Origin: Gammaproteobacteria bacterium | GTDB taxonomy: Bacteria > Pseudomonadota > Gammaproteobacteria > Steroidobacterales > Steroidobacteraceae | DNA: 6,277 bases | Direction: 5' to 3' | Assembly: GCA_019242385.1 (NCBI GenBank) | Contig: JAFAVO010000232.1 | Coordinates: forward strand, 1 to 6,277 | Shown here: positions 1 through 5,522 of the stretch, in pieces | Numbering within the stretch: the stretch's first letter is position 1 | Layout of the letters: each line of letters opens with the position of its first letter | The notes under the pieces: generated by a model | Told to the model about the DNA's origin: nothing | The model's database searches: none | Seen by the model: the letters and a program-made list of their open reading frames with translations, nothing else | Translations under genes and position numbers: made by a program

Positions 1-966
1 GTCATCACGCACGGGGCGAATCCCGGCCTGGTATCCCACTTTCTCAAGCAGGCACTGCTGAACGTCGCCGCGGATACGGGCGTGGAGGCGGGCGATCCGA
101 AGAGCCGTGCCGACTGGGGGGCGCTCGCGCGCACCCTGGGGGTCAAAGTGGTCCACATCGCCGAGCGCGACACGCAGGTCACGAACGTGCCCAAGCAGCC
201 GGGGGAGTTCGTCAACACCTGGTCGATCGACGGCTTCGTAGGGGAGGGCTCCCAGCCCTGCGAGATGGGCTGGGGCAGTCACGAGAAGAATTTTCCCCGC
301 GATGGCAAGCGCCATGATTTCGGCTGCATGGCGGCGATCTACCTGATGCAGCCCGGCGCCGGAACGCGCGTGCGCACCTGGACGCCGAAGGCGGGGCACT
401 TTCATGGTTTCTGCATCACCCACGGCGAGTCCATTTCCATAGCCGATTACCTGACGGTGCGTGAAGGGGCGCAGGTCGCCTATCGTCCGACGGTGCATTA
501 CGCCTATCACCCTTGCGATGCGGCGGTGATGTCCGTGCACGAGCTCGTCGGCCGCAACTACCTCCAGCAGGAGCGTCAGCGCATCCTCATGGGCGACATC
601 CTGAGTGGCTCCGACGAGCTCGGCGTCCTGCTCGCCGGCCACAAGAAAAACGCCTACTGGTTCGGCTCGCAGCTTTCGATCGCCGAGGCGCGCAAGCTCG
701 CGCCTTACAACAACGCCACCAGCCTGCAGGTATGCGTGGCCGTGCTCTCCGGCGTCATCTGGGCGATGGAGAATCCCAATATGGGCGTGGTCGAGCCCGA
801 TGAGATGGACTTCCGCCGTAATCTCGAGATCTGCATGCCCTACCTCGGACCGGTGGTCGGGGAATATACCGACTGGACTCCACTCCACGAGCGCGAGCGA
901 CTGTTCCCCGAAGACATCGACAAGAGCGATCCCTGGCAGTTCAAGAACGTACGGGTGATCTGGTAA
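1..966 (+). CDS. hss: Homospermidine synthase, C-terminal two-thirds (5' end outside window)
   Basis: This frame is open from base 1 and ends at TAA 964-966, giving 321 residues. The enzyme makes homospermidine from putrescine (or putrescine plus spermidine) in an NAD-dependent reaction in the cytoplasm; the fold is related to saccharopine dehydrogenase. The fragment begins VITHGANPGLVSHF and carries TWSIDGFVGEG, GHFHGFCITHGES and KNAYWFGSQLS, all typical of bacterial homospermidine synthase. From memory, the Blastochloris viridis enzyme (about 477 aa) uses Asn162, Glu210, Trp229 and His296 around the substrate. With a constant offset of 155 these fall on Asn7, Glu55, Trp74 and His141 here, which suggests a gap-free, intact active site and a full length near 476. 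The NAD-binding N-terminal part is missing only because the window starts inside the gene; a GTG at 82 is an internal Val codon, not the start. The gene converges on greB with 81 bp between stops. Confidence 0.93.
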   Translation, partial: VITHGANPGLVSHFLKQALLNVAADTGVEAGDPKSRADWGALARTLGVKVVHIAERDTQVTNVPKQPGEFVNTWSIDGFVGEGSQPCEMGWGSHEKNFPRDGKRHDFGCMAAIYLMQPGAGTRVRTWTPKAGHFHGFCITHGESISIADYLTVREGAQVAYRPTVHYAYHPCDAAVMSVHELVGRNYLQQERQRILMGDILSGSDELGVLLAGHKKNAYWFGSQLSIAEARKLAPYNNATSLQVCVAVLSGVIWAMENPNMGVVEPDEMDFRRNLEICMPYLGPVVGEYTDWTPLHERERLFPEDIDKSDPWQFKNVRVIW

Positions 967-971
967 GACCA

Positions 972-1040
972 CCCCACGAAATCAGACCCGCCGCGCTCAG
1001 CGGGTTTGGCGCAACGGATCAGACGTCTGATTTCGTGGGG
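972..1040. repeat. Long inverted repeat between convergent hss and greB
   Basis: Two perfect 16-bp arms, CCCCACGAAATCAGAC at 972-987 and GTCTGATTTCGTGGGG at 1025-1040, enclose 37 bp. Inside the loop is a 6-bp stem, ACCCGC (986-991) with GCGGGT (1000-1005). The right arm also joins a second copy of ATCAGAC (1018-1024) to make a perfect 14-bp palindrome at 1018-1031, so two foldings compete. The element fills the gap between two convergent genes and could act as a bidirectional transcription stop or mRNA 3' stabiliser, but neither side has a T-tract. Its shape also fits an interspersed REP-like or small transposon-derived repeat. The structure is seen directly; the role is inference. Confidence 0.75.
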
Positions 1041-1047
1041 ACCCCGG

Positions 1048-1551
1048 TCAAGATTGCTCGTATTCGATCGATACGACCACGTACAGGCGAGCGCCCCCGG
1101 GAGTCTCCACCTTGACCTCTTCCTCTCTACGGCGTCGCAGCAGCGCCCTGCCGAGCGGGGAATCCATGCTGATGTAGCCCGGCGCCATGTCGAACTCGTC
1201 CGGCCCGACGATGCGGTAGCGGGCGCGGGTGCCATCCTCGGCCTCGAGCTCCACCCACGCGCCGAAAAATACCCGCGCCGCATCGGCCGGCGGCTTGTCC
1301 ACGACTACCATCCCATCGAGCCGGCGCCTCAGGAAGCGCACCCGCCGGTCGATCTCGCGCAGACGGCGCTTGCCGTAGGTGTACTCGGCATTCTCCGACC
1401 GATCGCCCTGCGCCGCGGCTGCCGCCACCGCCTCGGTCACCCGTGGCCGCTCCTCCCGCCAGAGCTGCTCGAGCTCCTCGCGCAGGCGCCGCGCTCCCTC
1501 CGGGGTGACGTATTTCGAGGCCGCCGGCTGCTGCGGCCGGAAGCGTGCCAT
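1048..1551 (-). CDS. greB: Transcription elongation factor GreB
   Basis: This 167-residue protein binds the secondary channel of RNA polymerase and triggers cleavage of backtracked nascent RNA, rescuing stalled elongation complexes. An N-terminal antiparallel coiled coil (about residues 14-85) carries the tip motif QGDRSENAEY at 48-57; Asp50 and Glu53 are the acidic pair that places the catalytic Mg ion. The following KRRLREIDRRVRFL segment and the C-terminal FKBP-like domain (about 90-165) with VFFGAWVELE, YRIVGPDEF, YISMDSPLGRALL and SIEYEQS match GreB rather than GreA. The length is slightly above the E. coli protein (about 158), because of a short N-terminal extension and an extra Arg/Glu-rich loop (RRRREEE). 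ATG 1551-1549 is chosen because it immediately precedes the conserved start and a GGGA lies 8 nt upstream; the frame stays open to 1854 but that part is antisense to the next gene. It is transcribed divergently from the 67-codon gene. Confidence 0.95.
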   Translation of the reverse strand: MARFRPQQPAASKYVTPEGARRLREELEQLWREERPRVTEAVAAAAAQGDRSENAEYTYGKRRLREIDRRVRFLRRRLDGMVVVDKPPADAARVFFGAWVELEAEDGTRARYRIVGPDEFDMAPGYISMDSPLGRALLRRRREEEVKVETPGGARLYVVVSIEYEQS

Positions 1552-1567
1552 GCTCGCGATCCCGTGG

Positions 1568-1573
1568 ATTATG
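1568..1573 (-). promoter_or_regulatory. Candidate -10 box for greB
   Basis: Read on the minus strand this is CATAAT, five of six matches to TATAAT. Transcription would begin near 1561, leaving about a 10-nt leader before the greB ATG, with the GGGA ribosome binding site at the very start of the transcript. No good -35 box is present at 16-18 bp; the sequence there overlaps the small dyad at 1588-1607. Assigned on match and position only. Confidence 0.35.
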
Positions 1574-1587
1574 TCGCACTCACTTTT

Positions 1588-1607
1588 ACAGAAATCCGGG
1601 GTTCTGT
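1588..1607. repeat. Short dyad in the greB divergent promoter region
   Basis: ACAGAA (1588-1593) and TTCTGT (1602-1607) form a perfect 6-bp inverted repeat around an 8-bp spacer. It lies where the greB -35 region should be, within the 102-bp gap shared with the divergent 67-codon gene. It could be an operator for a dimeric regulator or a chance dyad. On the plus strand TTTACA (1585-1590) overlaps its edge and resembles a -35 box, but no convincing -10 follows. Confidence 0.3.
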
Positions 1608-1653
1608 GGAACATCTCACGGACGCGCCCCGACGCCGCTACTAACCTTTTCGC

Positions 1654-1857
1654 GTGGCTACCAAGTACTACACGCACTTCGTTACCCACCAGGACAAGGC
1701 GCATAACGCGGCCGGCAACGAGTGGAGTGGGGTGGTGGAGCTGCGGCAGCCGCTGACGCAGGCGCGCGCGAACCGCGAGCTGCGTGCGCTGCTCGCGCAG
1801 AGTTTTGACCTGGATTCGGACGACATCCGGATCCTGCACTGGGCACGATTGCACTGA
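1654..1857 (+). CDS. Small 67-aa protein of unknown function
   Basis: The product starts VATKYYTHFVTHQDKAHNA and ends DDIRILHWARLH, followed by TGA. I do not recognise a named family. It looks like a genuine, soluble alpha/beta mini-protein: an aromatic and charged N-terminus, a WSGVVELRQPL strand-like segment (about 24-34), a helix rich in Arg, Leu and Ala (about 36-50), and an acidic-then-hydrophobic end (SFDLDSDDIRILHW). There is no signal peptide, membrane segment or Cys. Codon use has the high third-position GC of the neighbours. GTG 1654 is the only usable start because TAA lies in frame at 1642-1644. No Shine-Dalgarno sequence precedes it, so it may be translated from a leaderless or very short-leader mRNA. 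It is divergent from greB and ends just ahead of two hairpins, the second a strong terminator, which supports a single-gene transcription unit. Confidence 0.7.
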   Translation: MATKYYTHFVTHQDKAHNAAGNEWSGVVELRQPLTQARANRELRALLAQSFDLDSDDIRILHWARLH

Positions 1858-1867
1858 CGAATCCCCT

Positions 1868-1900
1868 GGCGGACTTCCTTCCCTTCATCGAAGGTCCGCC
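1868..1900 (+). other. Hairpin in 3' UTR ahead of the terminator
   Basis: GGCGGAC (1868-1874) pairs with GTCCGCC (1894-1900); one G-U and one A-U pair can extend the stem inward. No T-tract follows, so it is not itself an intrinsic terminator. It sits between the stop of the 67-codon gene and the terminator at 1907-1938 and may shield the mRNA 3' end from exonucleases. Confidence 0.5.
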
Positions 1901-1906
1901 CTTACC

Positions 1907-1938
1907 AACCCCAGGCCTCAAAACCTGGGGTTTTTTTT
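1907..1938 (+). terminator. Strong rho-independent terminator
   Basis: A perfect 9-bp stem, AACCCCAGG (1907-1915) with CCTGGGGTT (1924-1932), closes an 8-nt loop (CCTCAAAA). It runs into eight consecutive T residues (1931-1938). It ends the 67-codon gene's transcript and insulates the lemA operon. There is no matching T-tract on the minus strand, so it works in one direction. Confidence 0.93.
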
Positions 1939-1944
1939 GCCCGA

Positions 1945-1974
1945 TCGACGCCGCTTTCGCGGCCATGTGACAAT
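1945..1974 (+). promoter_or_regulatory. Candidate promoter for the lemA operon
   Basis: TCGACG (1945-1950, four of six to TTGACA) is followed after 18 bp by GACAAT (1969-1974, four of six to TATAAT). A TG at 1966-1967 makes an extended -10 element. Transcription would start near 1981, just after the terminator of the previous unit. This gives about a 44-nt leader containing AAGGAG at 2013-2018, 6 nt before the lemA ATG. Confidence 0.45.
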
Positions 1975-2024
1975 AACCCGCGCCCCCGGAATCCGGACGG
2001 GCGCCACACCATAAGGAGAAGCCA

Positions 2025-2675
2025 ATGCGCGCTTGGTCAGTTGCCTCTCTGGCGTTCGCGGTGTTGACGCTGTCGGGCTGCGGTTACAACACGCTGCAGA
2101 GCCGGGACGAAGCGGTGAAGGCCGCCTGGGCCGAGGTAGTCAACCAATACCAGCGCCGTGCCGACCTCATCCCTAACCTGGTGAACACCGTCAAGGGCTA
2201 TGCCGCTCAGGAGCAGCGTGTCCTGGTCGAAGTCACCGAGGCGCGCGCGCGGGTCGGCTCGATACAGGTGACGCCCGAGGTGCTCAACAACCCCGAGCTG
2301 TTCCAGAAGTTCCAGGCGGCGCAGAGCCAGCTCACCGGCGCCCTCAAGAGTCTGTTCGCGGTCGCGGAGAACTATCCGCAGCTGAAGTCGGACCAGAACT
2401 TTCGCGACCTGCAGTCCCAGCTCGAGGGCACCGAAAACCGCATCACGGTCGCGCGCAACCGCTACATCCAGGCGGTGCAGGACTACAACGTGACGGTGCG
2501 CAGCTTTCCCACCAATCTGACAGCGAAGGTCTTCGGGTTTCCGGTGAGGCCGAGCTTCACCGTCGCCAACGAGCAGCAGATCTCGACCGCGCCGACCGTG
2601 AGCTTCGATACCTCCACCCCGGGCTCACCGGCTGCGGCGCCGGCGCCACCTGCGGGGCAGCCTCCCAGGCAATGA
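2025..2675 (+). CDS. lemA: LemA family lipoprotein
   Basis: This 216-residue protein has a lipoprotein signal: hydrophobic residues 6-16, then lipobox L16-S17-G18-C19, so it is probably lipidated on Cys19 and membrane-anchored outside the cytoplasm. The LemA domain begins directly after, with GYNTLQSRDEAVKAAWAEV and NQYQRRADLIPNLVNTVKGYAAQE (about 40-63), the family signature. The rest is mostly long helix (about 64-158), with the conserved end FPTNLTAKVFGFPVRPSF (161-178) and a low-complexity Pro/Ala tail (200-216). The molecular role of LemA proteins is not well established. They are repeatedly found beside TPM-domain (YgcG-like) proteins, as here, which suggests an envelope-associated function. 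ATG 2025 is fixed by AAGGAG 6 nt upstream. The stop overlaps the next start as ATGA, indicating translational coupling. Confidence 0.93.
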   Translation: MRAWSVASLAFAVLTLSGCGYNTLQSRDEAVKAAWAEVVNQYQRRADLIPNLVNTVKGYAAQEQRVLVEVTEARARVGSIQVTPEVLNNPELFQKFQAAQSQLTGALKSLFAVAENYPQLKSDQNFRDLQSQLEGTENRITVARNRYIQAVQDYNVTVRSFPTNLTAKVFGFPVRPSFTVANEQQISTAPTVSFDTSTPGSPAAAPAPPAGQPPRQ

Positions 2676-3628
2676 TCGGCCGTGCGCATGGGGCGGCTCC
2701 TCGGGCGCGCCTCACGGCGCTCGTGCTCCTGAGCCTGTGCCTTTGCGCGCAGGCGCAGAGCGCGCCCGCGGGACTGCAGCCCGTGCCGCCGCTGACGGCG
2801 CGCGTGACCGATCTCAGCGGCACGCTGACGGCCGAGCAGCAGACCACCCTCGAGCAGAAGCTCGCCGCCTTTGAAGCGCGCAAGGGCTCGCAGCTCGCGG
2901 TACTCATGGTATCGACGACGCACCCCGAGGAGATCGAGCAATACTCCATCCGGGTCGTCGATCAGTGGAAGCTGGGACGCGGAAGCGTCGGTGGCAAGAA
3001 AGTCGATGACGGGGCGCTGCTGCTCATCGCCAAGGACGACCATCGTATCCGCATCGAGGTGGGCTACGGTCTGGAGGGCGTGCTCACCGATGCGATGTGC
3101 AACCGCATCATCTCCGAGACGATCGCGCCCGCTTTCCGTGAGGGCAACTTCTACGAGGGCATCGACGCCGGTCTCGGACAGATGATGAAGCTCATCGAAG
3201 GCGAGCCGCTGCCGCCCCCCGAGCACTCCTGGCAGAGCGGACGGCACGGCGCCGGCGGCAGCATCCTGCCGGAGCTGCTGTTCGCCGTGCTCATTGGTTC
3301 GGTGCTGCTGCGTGCGGTCTTCGGCCGTACCCTCGGCTCGCTGTTCACCGGCCTCGGTGCCGGCACGCTGGTATGGCTGGCAGGCTACGCTTTCGCGGCC
3401 GTGCTCGGTGCGGCGATCGGAGGGTTCCTGCTCACGCTGCTGATGAGCATCCCGCGCGGCAGCGGATGGTCCAGCTATCCGCGCTCGGGCGGCTTCGGTG
3501 GCGGCTGGGGTGGCGGCTTCGGCGGGGGATTTGGCGGCGGGGGATTTGGCGGCGGTGGCTTCGGAGGAGGCGGCTTCAGCGGCGGGGGCGGCGGATTTGG
3601 TGGCGGCGGCTCCTCCGGAAGCTGGTGA
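2672..3628 (+). CDS. Exported TPM-domain (YgcG-like) membrane protein with glycine-rich tail
   Basis: This 318-residue protein starts at the ATG overlapping the lemA stop. Its signal peptide has an Arg-containing n-region, hydrophobic LTALVLLSLCLC (14-25) and a probable cut after AQA (26-28). The TPM domain (about 42-178) includes VTDLSGTLTAEQ (45-56), the helix with YSIRVVDQWKLG, VDDGALLLIAKDDHRIRIEVGYGLEGVLTD (111-140), and IAPAFREGNFYEGIDAG (151-167). In this family the acidic DDG and neighbouring residues are metal-binding candidates; related domains have been reported as phosphatases or protease-assembly factors, but no substrate can be assigned here. After the domain come two or three hydrophobic segments (about 198-215, 226-242, 244-260), then a tail that is nearly all Gly with periodic Phe (273-313) and ends GSSGSW. 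The domain probably faces the periplasm, with the tail beyond the membrane helices. It belongs to the lemA operon. Confidence 0.9.
   Translation: MIGRAHGAAPRARLTALVLLSLCLCAQAQSAPAGLQPVPPLTARVTDLSGTLTAEQQTTLEQKLAAFEARKGSQLAVLMVSTTHPEEIEQYSIRVVDQWKLGRGSVGGKKVDDGALLLIAKDDHRIRIEVGYGLEGVLTDAMCNRIISETIAPAFREGNFYEGIDAGLGQMMKLIEGEPLPPPEHSWQSGRHGAGGSILPELLFAVLIGSVLLRAVFGRTLGSLFTGLGAGTLVWLAGYAFAAVLGAAIGGFLLTLLMSIPRGSGWSSYPRSGGFGGGWGGGFGGGFGGGGFGGGGFGGGGFSGGGGGFGGGGSSGSW
3488..3610 (+). repeat. Glycine-rich coding repeat region
   Basis: This low-complexity stretch inside the TPM gene encodes about 41 residues of Gly-Gly-Gly-Phe type. It contains a perfect 15-bp tandem pair, GGGGGATTTGGCGGC, at 3524-3538 and 3539-3553, with looser copies on both sides. 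Such in-frame repeats can gain or lose units by slippage without breaking the frame, so tail length may vary among strains. Confidence 0.8.
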
Positions 3629-3635
3629 GCGGTCC

Positions 3636-4133
3636 ATGAACATCCTGCGTGTCGCGCGTCACATCAGCACCACCCGCTGGAGCACGCGGCGGCTCTTTCC
3701 GCAGGCTGCGCGCGATGCCATCGAGCAGGCCATCGGGGAGTGCGAATCGCGCCACGGCGGTGAGATCCGCTTCGTCATCGAGACGTCCTTCGATCTGCCC
3801 GAGCTGTGGCGCAATCTCGCATCCCGCACCCGCGCGTTGCAGGTCTTCGGCCAGCTCGGCGTGTGGAACACCGAGCACAACAACGGCGTGCTCATCTACG
3901 TGCTGATGGCCGATCATGCAGTCGAGATCGTCGCAGACCGGGGCATCGCGAGCCGGGTCGAGCAGGCGGAGTGGGACGCGGTGTGCCGTCAGATGGAGCA
4001 GCACTTCCGTGCCGGCCGCTTCCGCGAGGGCTCGGTGCTCGGAATTCTGGGTGTCGGCGCACTTCTCGGGCGCCACTTTCCTGGCAAGCGCCGCAGCGAC
4101 AACGAGCTGCCAAATCAGCCGGTACTCCTGTAA
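3636..4133 (+). CDS. Second TPM-domain protein, no signal peptide
   Basis: This 165-residue protein starts at ATG 3636, 7 nt after the upstream stop. GGTGAG (3624-3629), overlapping that stop, is the likely ribosome binding site at 6-nt spacing. The frame is open further upstream to 3498, but that part lies inside the glycine-rich repeat of the previous gene and reads as low-complexity Ala, so it is rejected. The fold matches the TPM core of its neighbour: HGGEIRFVIETS (40-51), NTEHNNGVLIYVLMADHAVEIVADRGI (78-104), then a helix ending MEQHFRAGRFREG (120-132). HNNG replaces the VDDG of the neighbour, so the acidic pair is lost. There is no export signal; a short hydrophobic stretch (GSVLGILGVGALLGRHF, 132-148) near the C-terminus could be a weak membrane anchor. 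It is probably cytoplasmic or inner-membrane associated and a partner or paralogue of the exported TPM protein. It is the last gene of the lemA operon. Confidence 0.88.
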   Translation: MNILRVARHISTTRWSTRRLFPQAARDAIEQAIGECESRHGGEIRFVIETSFDLPELWRNLASRTRALQVFGQLGVWNTEHNNGVLIYVLMADHAVEIVADRGIASRVEQAEWDAVCRQMEQHFRAGRFREGSVLGILGVGALLGRHFPGKRRSDNELPNQPVLL

Positions 4134-4145
4134 AGGACGAGCCCG

Positions 4146-4172
4146 CGCAGCTGAACGAGCTCGGCAGCTGCG
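4146..4172 (+). other. GC-rich hairpin after the lemA operon
   Basis: CGCAGCTG (4146-4153) pairs perfectly with CAGCTGCG (4165-4172) across an 11-nt loop. No T-tract follows. It lies between the last TPM gene and the L,D-transpeptidase gene and could be a weak or factor-dependent stop or a 3'-end stabiliser. Confidence 0.4.
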
Positions 4173-4188
4173 GCTGGGCCACATCGGT

Positions 4189-4194
4189 CATAAT
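4189..4194 (+). promoter_or_regulatory. Candidate -10 box for the L,D-transpeptidase gene
   Basis: CATAAT matches TATAAT at five of six positions and ends only 8 bp before the ATG at 4203. Transcription would start near 4201, leaving zero to three untranslated bases, so the mRNA would be leaderless or nearly so. No Shine-Dalgarno sequence lies in front of the ATG, which agrees with that. No recognisable -35 box is at 16-18 bp, where the 4146-4172 hairpin arm sits instead. Confidence 0.4.
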
Positions 4195-4202
4195 CGCCGC
4201 CC

Positions 4203-5429
4203 ATGAAGATGCTCCCGGTCCGCACACTCTCCGCCGCGATGCTTTGCACCGCGTTGGTTGGGTGCTCGCTTTTTGGCGCCTGGCACCGGGCAGCGCCCCC
4301 CGCGGCGCACGGGGCACCACCCGCGCCGCCACCGCTGCCGGCGCCGGTCGCGAACGAGCGCTTCACGCTGACCCCGGACCAGGACGTGGTGGGTGTGGTG
4401 CAGGTGGTCTCGGCCGGCAAGGACGACACGCTCACCGACATCGCCCGCCGCTTCAATGTGGGCTACGAGGAGATTCTGCGGGCCAATCCCAAGGTCGACC
4501 CCTGGCTCCCCGGGGAAGGCCGCGAGATCATCGTGCCTTCGCAGTTCATCCTGCCGGACGCACCGCGTACCGGGATCGTGATCAACATCCCGGCGATGCG
4601 CATCTTCTACTTTCCGCCGGTGAAGCGCGGCGAGCACCAGGTGGTGCTGACTCATCCCATCGGCATCGGCAAGGTGGGGTGGCGGACGCCCGAGGGCGTC
4701 ACCAAGATCGTGCGCAGCCAGAAGGACCCGACGTGGCGAGTGCCGGTGTCGGTGCGCAAGGAGCACCACGAGAACGGCGAGGAGCTCGAGCCGGTGATCG
4801 GCCCGGGGCCCGACAATCCGTTGGGCAAGTATGCTTTCTATCTGCAGTGGCCCAGCTATCTGATTCACGGCACCAACAAGCCCGCCGGCGTCGGCCTGCG
4901 CTCGAGCCACGGGTGCATACGCCTGTACCCGGAGGACATCGAGCAGTTCTTCAACGTGATTCCCATCGGCACAGCCGTACGCGTCGTGAACCAGCCCTTC
5001 CTCTTCGGCTGGCGGGACGGCGAGCTCTACATGCAGGCGTATGACGTCATGGAGGACGATACCCGCGACTGGAAGCATGCCGAGAAAAAGCTCCTCACCC
5101 GATCGCTCGCCACTCGCCTGCAGCAGGAGGTTCAGTCACACCACGAGCAGGTCGACTGGGGCCTGGTCACGAGCCTCGCGCGTAATCCGCGTGGCGTCCC
5201 GGTCCCGGTGACCGAGCCGGATTCGAGCCTCGAGCAGGTGCTTGCCGCCGCGCCGCGGGTGCAGAACGTCCTGCCGGAGGGCTCGACCTGGGATGGCACT
5301 TCCGATCTGCCGATGGATGAAGCTTCCTTCCAGCAGATCGTTTCGGAGATCGAGCCCGGCAGCGACGGCAGCACGCCGGCACCTGCGGCGGCCGCCCCGG
5401 CCGCGCCTGCCACCAAGAACGGCAGCTGA
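4203..5429 (+). CDS. LysM L,D-transpeptidase lipoprotein (ErfK/YbiS/YcfS/YnhG class)
   Basis: This 408-residue protein has a lipoprotein signal ending in lipobox L18-V19-G20-C21; Ser at +2 suggests the outer membrane. A Pro/Ala linker (31-50) leads to a LysM-like peptidoglycan-binding module (about 66-111: VVSAGKDDTLTDIARRF, EEILRANPKVDPWLPGEG, IIVPS). The YkuD catalytic domain follows (about 123-263). Its signature is HGTNKPAGVGLRSSHGCIRL: His222, Ser235, His236, Gly237 and the nucleophile Cys238, all present, so it should be active. Family members form 3-3 meso-diaminopimelate cross-links or attach Braun-type lipoproteins to peptidoglycan; which of these applies is not visible. A C-terminal region of about 145 residues (264-408) has a charged helical part (about 282-320) and a Pro/Ala-rich end, and I assign no domain to it. 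ATG 4203 is the first start that yields a full signal; ATG 4209 is an alternative. Confidence 0.92.
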   Translation: MKMLPVRTLSAAMLCTALVGCSLFGAWHRAAPPAAHGAPPAPPPLPAPVANERFTLTPDQDVVGVVQVVSAGKDDTLTDIARRFNVGYEEILRANPKVDPWLPGEGREIIVPSQFILPDAPRTGIVINIPAMRIFYFPPVKRGEHQVVLTHPIGIGKVGWRTPEGVTKIVRSQKDPTWRVPVSVRKEHHENGEELEPVIGPGPDNPLGKYAFYLQWPSYLIHGTNKPAGVGLRSSHGCIRLYPEDIEQFFNVIPIGTAVRVVNQPFLFGWRDGELYMQAYDVMEDDTRDWKHAEKKLLTRSLATRLQQEVQSHHEQVDWGLVTSLARNPRGVPVPVTEPDSSLEQVLAAAPRVQNVLPEGSTWDGTSDLPMDEASFQQIVSEIEPGSDGSTPAPAAAAPAAPATKNGS

Positions 5430-5438
5430 CGCAGCTGC
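5422..5438 (+). other. Small hairpin at the end of the L,D-transpeptidase gene
   Basis: GCAGCT (5422-5427) pairs with AGCTGC (5433-5438) around a 5-nt loop that contains part of the TGA stop, followed by only two T residues. It is too weak to call a terminator; it may mark the 3' end, or transcription may continue toward the sheath gene. Confidence 0.25.
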
Positions 5439-5463
5439 TTATGGAAAGTCCCAGCGCGACAAC

Positions 5464-5493
5464 CTGACCGCCTCTGACATGCTGTGTTAGAGT
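5464..5493 (+). promoter_or_regulatory. Candidate promoter for the tail sheath gene
   Basis: CTGACC (5464-5469, four of six to TTGACA) is followed after 18 bp by TAGAGT (5488-5493, four of six to TATAAT). A TG at 5485-5486 makes an extended -10. Transcription would start near 5500, giving a leader of about 23 nt with GAGG at 5512-5515. This would let the sheath gene be expressed separately from the upstream L,D-transpeptidase gene. Confidence 0.4.
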
Positions 5494-5522
5494 CGCGCCG
5501 GCAGATTCATCGAGGCGCTTGA

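Noticed and set aside
1552..1854. N-terminal extension of greB in the same minus-strand frame up to 1854
   Set aside because: It is antisense to the 67-codon gene, shows no GreB homology, and ATG 1551 has a well-placed GGGA site and yields the normal GreB N-terminus.
3498..3635. Upstream extension of the second TPM gene into the glycine-rich repeat
   Set aside because: The extra 46 residues are an out-of-frame reading of the Gly-rich repeat; ATG 3636 has a ribosome binding site and starts the real protein.
2483..3643. 386-codon minus-strand frame under lemA and the first TPM gene
   Set aside because: It is Ala/Arg/Glu-biased translation of the antisense of two clear genes, typical of GC-rich shadow frames; it has no recognisable domain.
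3806..5044. 412-codon plus-strand frame spanning the second TPM gene and the transpeptidase gene
   Set aside because: It crosses a gene boundary and a promoter region in the wrong frame, with Arg/Gly/Ala-rich composition; the true frames carry full domain signatures.
4203..5429. The LysM L,D-transpeptidase as a component of the contractile system next to it
   Set aside because: Contractile systems do use LysM proteins, but this is an outer-membrane-type lipoprotein with a complete YkuD active site, its own promoter signal and a separate promoter-like sequence between the two genes. Adjacency alone does not link them.
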